From: Cyanoderma ruficeps
Lineage: Eukaryota > Chordata > Aves > Passeriformes > Timaliidae
Direction of reading: 5' to 3'
Length of the DNA stretch: 64,000 bases
Assembly: GCA_008694505.1 (NCBI GenBank)
Contig: VZDJ01000034.1
Coordinates: 4,434,514 to 4,498,513, forward strand
The position numbers and the translations under genes are program-made. Shown piece by piece: positions 58,136 through 64,000 of the stretch (within the stretch, counting starts at the first letter, position 1; the number at the start of each line of letters is the position of its first letter). Under the pieces are notes generated by a model. It ran no database searches, had not been told where the DNA came from, and saw only the letters and a program-made list of their open reading frames with translations.

Positions 58136-59420
58136 TGTCCTTGGGGAAGGGGAGGGGGATAATCCCTGGATGTGTCAGTGGTGGGGACAGCAGAACTTGC
58201 CACTTGTTTGCAGTTTCTCAAAGTGCAACTCTCACCAGATGTTTCTGTGTGCCAGAAGAGCAGCGGACTCCACGACTGGAAGAAGTTTCCAACAGTTGAA
58301 AAATTAAAAACGATAGCATATCCAATCCAACCATACTAACTTGGACCCCCATCCTCCCCAACTTCAAAGGGCAAGATCTTTTCCGTCTCCTGTTGCTGAA
58401 ATGAAGAGCACAATTACCTTTCCGAGAAGAATTTCTGTGTTGTAAGCAAAATGAAATTGTGCATTCCTTTTGGGACCATTTTTTTTTTTTTTGTCTTGAG
58501 AATTTAAAAACAAATGAAACACTATCATAAAAAGCATGACCAGAAAATAAACTTGAGCATAATTGTGAAACAGTTAGCTTTCACTGTAGTTTCCAAGTTG
58601 AAGTTAAGGACTTTATCTCACACACTTGCAAATTTTAAAGTCATGTTTGTAGCAGGATTTTTTTCAAGTTTCCTTTTTAAATACATTTCCTTATGTATTT
58701 AATTGAGCAAAACAAGGGAGTCCTAGCCCAGAGCACCTGGGGGTTGTTAACGCTGTAAATTTAGTCCCTAATTTTTTTTATTTTCTAGTATCACTGATAA
58801 TTGTTGCACAAAACTTGGCATATATAGGATAATGTTAAGCAGTAAGGTAACCAAGCACATGCTGTAAAAGGTAATGAATGCTTGTTTAAAGAATCCTTTC
58901 ACCTTTTATGGATTACAAATGCAATCCTTGGTCCCTCCTGCCCCCCTCCCCCCCTTTTTCACCACACTGATTTTTTTAATCTGTTTTGGTTTGTCCACTT
59001 GGAAGGGCAGTTTATATATCCTAACACTATCCTATAAGTCTCAACAACCAGGAATCTCTGTTTTCAAAAGAGACCTATCCTACACTTGGGTATCGAGTCA
59101 ATTCTTTGTGTATGAAATGATGTACAAATCAATGTTTTGAAAATAATGATCTTGAACTTTCTAAGTTAAACAGGAAAAAAAAAAACCTTTTTTGATTGTT
59201 TGCCATATTGGGTGGGTTTACTCTTAGAATCGCATGCTGTAGAAATGCTAAAAAGTGCATATTGGACTAAGTCCTTAGATGTTTTTTCTTTGAAGAAATA
59301 ACCTGTTTAAAAACTGTAACCATTGTCGCTGTATTCATTTATTGTTGCTACTCTGTGCATAAATCTATGAAGAACTCCAGTACAAAGCTATGCACGTTTT
59401 GGAGTAGCGTGATAAGTCAC

Positions 59421-59423
59421 TTT

Positions 59424-59461
<38 letters not shown>
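59421..59461. repeat. Poly(T)-poly(A) palindrome in the GNB1 3' UTR
   Basis: T23 is immediately followed by A18 with no spacer, so the transcript could fold back on itself as a perfect A-U helix. It may be genuine or an assembly artefact of two A/T runs. Confidence 0.9.
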
Positions 59462-59963
59462 GAAACAGCCTGTTCAAACAATCGCTGTCAAAGATTCTGG
59501 GGTGTGGGAGGAGGGAACCTAGACCATCTTCTTTATAAATCAGTTCCTCACAGCCAGTTCCTCTTGCAGGATGAGTCCTTTGCATCTGATCAGAGTCATT
59601 TTTGTAATGAGCAGATTTTCCTGGCTTTCTTTTCAAATAAAATGTTAAAAGCAGCAGTGTTTGGACAGCAGATTGTTCTGTTAAACTTTCCTATCTTCTC
59701 ACTGTATCCAGAAATGCTCCTTCCTAGCAGCAGTAGTAGCTTTTCTCCATTTTGTTTTTTCTGCAACATTCTGTACAAAAATGTGCTGTAATTGTGCGTT
59801 AGGCCTGGATTTGGCATAAAAGACGAGTTCCCTCTTACTCTCTTTCATGAAACTACTCTGTAGAGCTTTCTCCACGCCCTGTATCCCTCTTCACCTTTTG
59901 TATTTAATTTTAAAGTCAGTGTACTTCAAGAAAGCTGGATGCAAGATAGATACTATATTAAAA

Positions 59964-60006
59964 NNNNNNNNNNNNNNNNNNNNNNNNNNNNNNNNNNNNN
60001 NNNNNN
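59964..60006. other. Assembly gap (43 N) near the GNB1 3' end
   Basis: Forty-three Ns follow ATATTAAA and precede AAGATGTAATAAAGCAG. The gap is just before the distal poly(A) signal, so some 3' UTR sequence is missing. Confidence 0.98.
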
Positions 60007-60013
60007 AAGATGT

Positions 60014-60019
60014 AATAAA
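60014..60019 (+). terminator. GNB1: Distal GNB1 poly(A) signal
   Basis: AATAAA followed by GCAGTTTGACATGAGTTTGG and a GT/T-rich stretch (CTGATCTGTTTTGC). This is the expected arrangement of hexamer and downstream element, with cleavage probably near 60035-60045. Confidence 0.75.
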
Positions 60020-60044
60020 GCAGTTTGACATGAGTTTGGACTGA

Positions 60045-63000
60045 TCTGTTTTGCAGCTTATTGTTCAACGTGCAGAACGTCTTCTGAGTGGTGAAATGAA
60101 CACACAGGAGGAGGGAATGCTGTCCCCAGAGAAATGGTTTGGTGTTTTTTAAATGGTTAATGGTCAATTATTGGGCAGAGTATGCACTTAGCTCTAAATT
60201 CAGAGAGCCAGTGTGGTCCATGAGGTGCACATCACAAAAACACTGTGCTGTAGGAGTGGAGCACCTAAAGCAGGAAATCAAAGCAGAATGCTGAGTAACT
60301 TCTTTTAAAACTTTCGTGTCCTTTAACAGGAAAAGAATTGAGTGGAACATCTCTGTGTTCCTGCCCCGTGAGGATCTGGCCACAGCAGCTCTGTTGGCCC
60401 TGGTAGATTGACAGGGTAAGAAGTCATTTTCATGCTCAGTAAGAACAAAGTCTCCATGAGGCAGAATTTTATCTAAAAATATATTTTTTAAATTATTTTA
60501 TACCCAGAGAAGCAGATTCCTGAAAGGAGGTGTTGAAAAGCATTTGGTTCAACAATTTGGTAGTGGTTGACTTGAGAGTTTTGTGGTTTTGGTGGGTGTA
60601 AAGTCCCATCTCTTGTCCTGACCTAAACAAAAATGAATTTTCCCTCATTTCACATCAACCAAGAGAAACCCAGGCCATGGCTTGGTCTCATACTAAACAT
60701 GGAATTTCTCAGCCTCAATGGAGAAGTTTTTAAAAGCTTGGGAATATGGAAAATGCAATGGTGACATGACTTAACCAGCAACTATTACCTGACTCAGCAC
60801 TGGGGTTTTGGGCTGCACCAGACTGGTAAGTAGCTCATGGCTAAGAATGCTTCAGTTTGGGAATTCAGCTGCAGTGGTTTCCAATTCCAAATGCTGTAGC
60901 TGTGGGGTGTCCACTCACGTGGAATATTTTTATTCCAAGGGATGTTTCATGTGTGATTCTGTCTGGTCTGTAATAAAATCAGCAATCTGTCTTACCTTCC
61001 TTAATCTCAATCCATGTGTTAAATTTCCATCTCCTGCCTGTGCTGGCAACAAAAGCCCTGCCAGGACAGTGACTTCTTGTGTCAGGAGGCTGATGTGCAG
61101 CCCCTTGGGATTTATTTGGAATGCAAACAGTTACTGCTCATATTTTTGTGTTAAATATGAAATTTTATTTGATTTAAACATCTGTCATTGTGTGTTTGGT
61201 TACTCAGAGAACTGCTACTGGAGGAAATTGGTGTGCGAAGGGAGCAGCTCTGAACTCGAGTCTTGGCCAGAACTTTGAGTTTTGAATGCCTTTAATTTTA
61301 GGATGTACTCAAATTAAAACTACTTATGTAATCTTACCTACAAGCTCCTCCTGTGGGCTTTGAAAAGATTCTGAGTTGGAGATGGTTGTGGGATGTGGTT
61401 CCAAAGAGCAGATTCCCCCGGCTGCTGGTGAATTTCTGATGCTAATTTCTTATTTCTGGTTCAGATTCCATGACCTGAGAACACAAGTCTGTGAGATTGG
61501 GACTGGAATCTTCTCATGGAGTTTCAGGGAAGGGGTTGAAGGAAGAGAGAACAGATTTCTCAATCCCAGGACCTTGAGTGAAGACTTTTAGCATTTTCTG
61601 TGCCCCTCAAGGCCTTTAATTTCTTCATGAATTAAATAAAAGATCTGAGGTTCTACTACCAGCAGAAAAAAAAAAAAAATTGAGTTGGGCATTCTGCCTT
61701 TTGACCATGCGGTCCCCTGGAGTGTTTTAAATCAGCTGTGAAACACACTTAAAATGACTGACTGAATCATGCCCTATAGGAGCTAAAAATAGAATAATCT
61801 GGTTTCTGGGAAGTGGCAGAGTAAATAAAGAATAATAAAACCTGTCACTCGTGCTGAGCTCTGTGCGCCTTGGTCTGCAGCAAAGGCAGGATCCTGTGAG
61901 GTTTTATGATTAACACTTTTTAGTGTAGGTGTAACCATGAATTCAGATTGGAGGGGAAAGAATAAAAGAAGTGGCTGATGAACAAGTTCTAACAGCAGCT
62001 GGCTATTTTTGCATGGTGCTGTTCTGCTTCTCTTCATGTAATTTCTGAGAGTCTGCTTTAACCATCAGGCCACTCAGTAATGAGTTAGTCTTTTTACGTT
62101 GCATTCCAATGTGTAAGAATTCTCCTGACGCACGTGGAAAGTTGGATTTGTTCTGTTTCAGGGTTGTATGAGGAAATTTGGGAAAATGAAACCCCAGATT
62201 TCAGTTTCCCTCTTGCAGAACAAGGATGCATTCCCTGTCCCTGCTGCTGGGAATGGCCCTGGCACACGGCAGTTCCCAGAGGTGGCAGCAGACATCTGCT
62301 CTCCTGCTTCCCTCAGATGTGCTCTTTCCTTGCTGATTTAAACATCATCGCTTTGGTCCATTTTATCTGACGAGTTAAAAAATTCCTGCTGCGTCTCCCG
62401 CTCTTTTCCTGACCGCTCTTGTGTCCTCAGTGCCCTTCTGAGCCCGAGCTGCTGCTCGGTGAGGATCCCTCATCCCTCCCCGGGGCTGGGAGGGCTTTGG
62501 GCCCGACCTGCCTGGCTGCTGAGCCAGCCTAAACTGCTCGGGTTAAAGCCTCTCTGCAGGAAATGCTGCCGGGACAATCTGCAGTTCCCATTTCCTGGCA
62601 GGAGATGGAACATGACTGGCACATTCCTGGCCTGGCCACGGGGCCGCAGTTGGAGCTGGACTCTGCCGGCTCAGCCTGTAACCTGACAAGGGAAGAGTTT
62701 CTTCCTGTAGCCCTCACTCTGTGGGTTAAATCAATTCAGTGCGAGCAGGAAACCTTCAAATACTGATCCCGTTTTGAGGTTCCAGATCAGGAGTTGCTGT
62801 TTCCTTTTGGTAATCTGGATTTATTCAAAGTAAGTTCACTGAAGGAAAGCCAAGTTGAATCGTTCTGAGACTGCTCAGCTTTTTCTTCTTATATCAATAC
62901 CAAAGAGTGTCTAAAAAACTAAATGCTAAATTAAATAATAAATCATAAGCTAAGTAAATAATAAACTAAAGTATTTTTAAATAAGGAATAGTAACTGCCT

Positions 63001-64000
63001 TGGTAGAATTATCCAGTATTTCACTTAGCTGGGAAAACCAGAAGCCATAGAAATGTGAATAAAAAGAATGAACTTCTCATTGTTTAGAGAGCTGGCTGCT
63101 CCAAACTCACCCTTTTAGGAATACAGCCCCTGCTCAATACTCATTCAAGTAATTCCTGGCTTGACCCAAGACAATTTTGTCATAAAATAGAACAAAGAGA
63201 ATCTTCCTGCTTTAATTATTCATAAGCCATTTGCTCTGGCTGAGTGCAGCGAGATGTGATTGACCCCGAGAGGGAAATCGTCTGGGGGAGCTGGAAGCGC
63301 AAAATGAAAAGTTTATTTGATGTAACAGATTTTTAAATGGCAAATAGATGAGGGAGGGGAAAAGCCTGTTTTAAAGGGTGGGGGGGAAAGAGAAGTGTGT
63401 TAGGAAGGCGCTGACGATGGGAAAAGGCCGAGTTCCCAGGAAGGCCGTGTGGCAGCGCGGACAGCGCGGCTCCATCTGGTGGCACAAGCCCATGGAACGG
63501 GCGGTCAGGGCAGGGAAAACGCGTGTGACGGAGCAGCCTGTGCCGGCTTGGGCTGCCGCTCGTGTTCCTGCACACGGAACCCCTCCTTCTGCGTCTCCAG
63601 GGCCCATTCACTGCGCTCAGATTTTTCCATAAGGCTTTACAAACAAAACAAGCTTTTTTTTTTTCCCCAAAAATGTTTACTTTTGGAGGGATTTTCTTTC
63701 CCAGTGTTTTTATGTATAAAAACCCTCCGCTGGTGAAGATGGAGAGGTTAAAAATGAGCCAGAGTTAACTGGAGCAGGAGCTCGTGGACAATTTTAAAGC
63801 TGAGTCTTATTTAGAAAGGATTCCCTGCATTTCTCTCCAGCCCCTCAGTATTCCTGAACTCCCTCTCACATTTTTTGCCACGCTCTGTCAGAGCCCTGAT
63901 GACAATCCCTGCTCTTTTCAGCCTCCCTCCTCCCCTTTAGGTAGGAATGGGGACCTGGAATCACTAATTAAGATATTTTGATTGCCAGGGTGCTCTTGCT
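60045..64000. other. Downstream intergenic region
   Basis: No supported gene on either strand. In the human order NADK follows GNB1, and its 5' end may begin beyond the window. A modest CpG-containing patch at 63400-63610 has no clear promoter or exon. The clearest feature is the retro-insertion at 61372-61688. Confidence 0.55.
61372..61688 (+). mobile_element. Probable poly(A)-tailed retro-insertion with target duplication
   Basis: The direct repeat TGAGTTGG occurs at 61372-61379 and 61681-61688. Between them lie about 300 bp ending in AATAAA (61635-61640), 25 nt of sequence, then A14 (61666-61679). A poly(A) signal, an A-tail and a short flanking duplication together indicate reverse transcription of a polyadenylated RNA, 5' truncated. 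I do not recognise the source transcript; the inserted part looks like 3' UTR. Confidence 0.55.

Larger units (their letters stand above)
58256..60040 (+). other. GNB1: GNB1 3' UTR exon
   Basis: The acceptor is GTTTCTGTGTGCCAG (58241-58255); an alternative is TTGTTTGCAG at 58213. The exon continues as AGAGCAGCGGACTCCACGAC to the distal poly(A) signal. Internal AATAAA hexamers occur at 58546-58551 and 59636-59641. It includes the T/A palindrome at 59421-59461 and an assembly gap at 59964-60006. Length (about 1.8 kb) suits GNB1. The exact start and cleavage point are inferred. Confidence 0.7.

Overview
This is vertebrate nuclear DNA, almost certainly from a bird. The evidence is intron-split genes with GT-AG boundaries, CR1-type LINE 3' ends, CpG-island promoters, short introns, and a TMEM52-then-GNB1 gene order on one strand that matches the order I recall around human GNB1 (1p36.33). 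Species is not determinable by eye. Most open reading frames here are chance frames in non-coding DNA. Three assembly gaps (N runs) lie inside or next to homopolymers at 17479-17487, 38588-38622 and 59964-60006.

Layout. 1-4.4 kb shows no recognisable gene. At 4.5-5.1 kb a G-rich hexamer minisatellite abuts a CpG-rich, promoter-like segment. From 5.13 to 8.07 kb four phase-consistent exons encode a TMEM52-like single-pass membrane protein; its first (signal peptide) exon was not found. 8.4-24.4 kb is intergenic, with two CR1 copies, small repeats, palindromes and some blocks that look constrained. I saw no calmodulin-like gene on the minus strand, where the human order would place CALML6.

From about 25.0 to 60.04 kb lies GNB1, the G-protein beta-1 subunit. 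It has a CpG-island promoter, a non-coding exon 1, an 18.2 kb first intron, a predicted 52-nt second non-coding exon, nine coding exons (1023 nt, 340 residues) and a separate 3' UTR exon ending at a canonical poly(A) signal. Exon lengths sum exactly to an open frame whose product matches Gbeta1 along its whole length. 60.05-64 kb is downstream intergenic sequence with a probable poly(A)-tailed retro-insertion.

The items most worth checking are: a 29-bp-stem pre-miRNA-like hairpin in GNB1 intron 1; a four-copy tandem duplication of the exon 7/intron 7 boundary that repeats a perfect 5' splice site; an upstream ORF spanning three predicted exons, in frame with GNB1 and closed 9 nt before its start; a CRE palindrome in a constrained-looking block of intron 2; and the retro-insertion near 61.4-61.7 kb. 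No wholly new multi-gene system was seen. Statements about conservation are impressions from base composition and motif density, not alignments.
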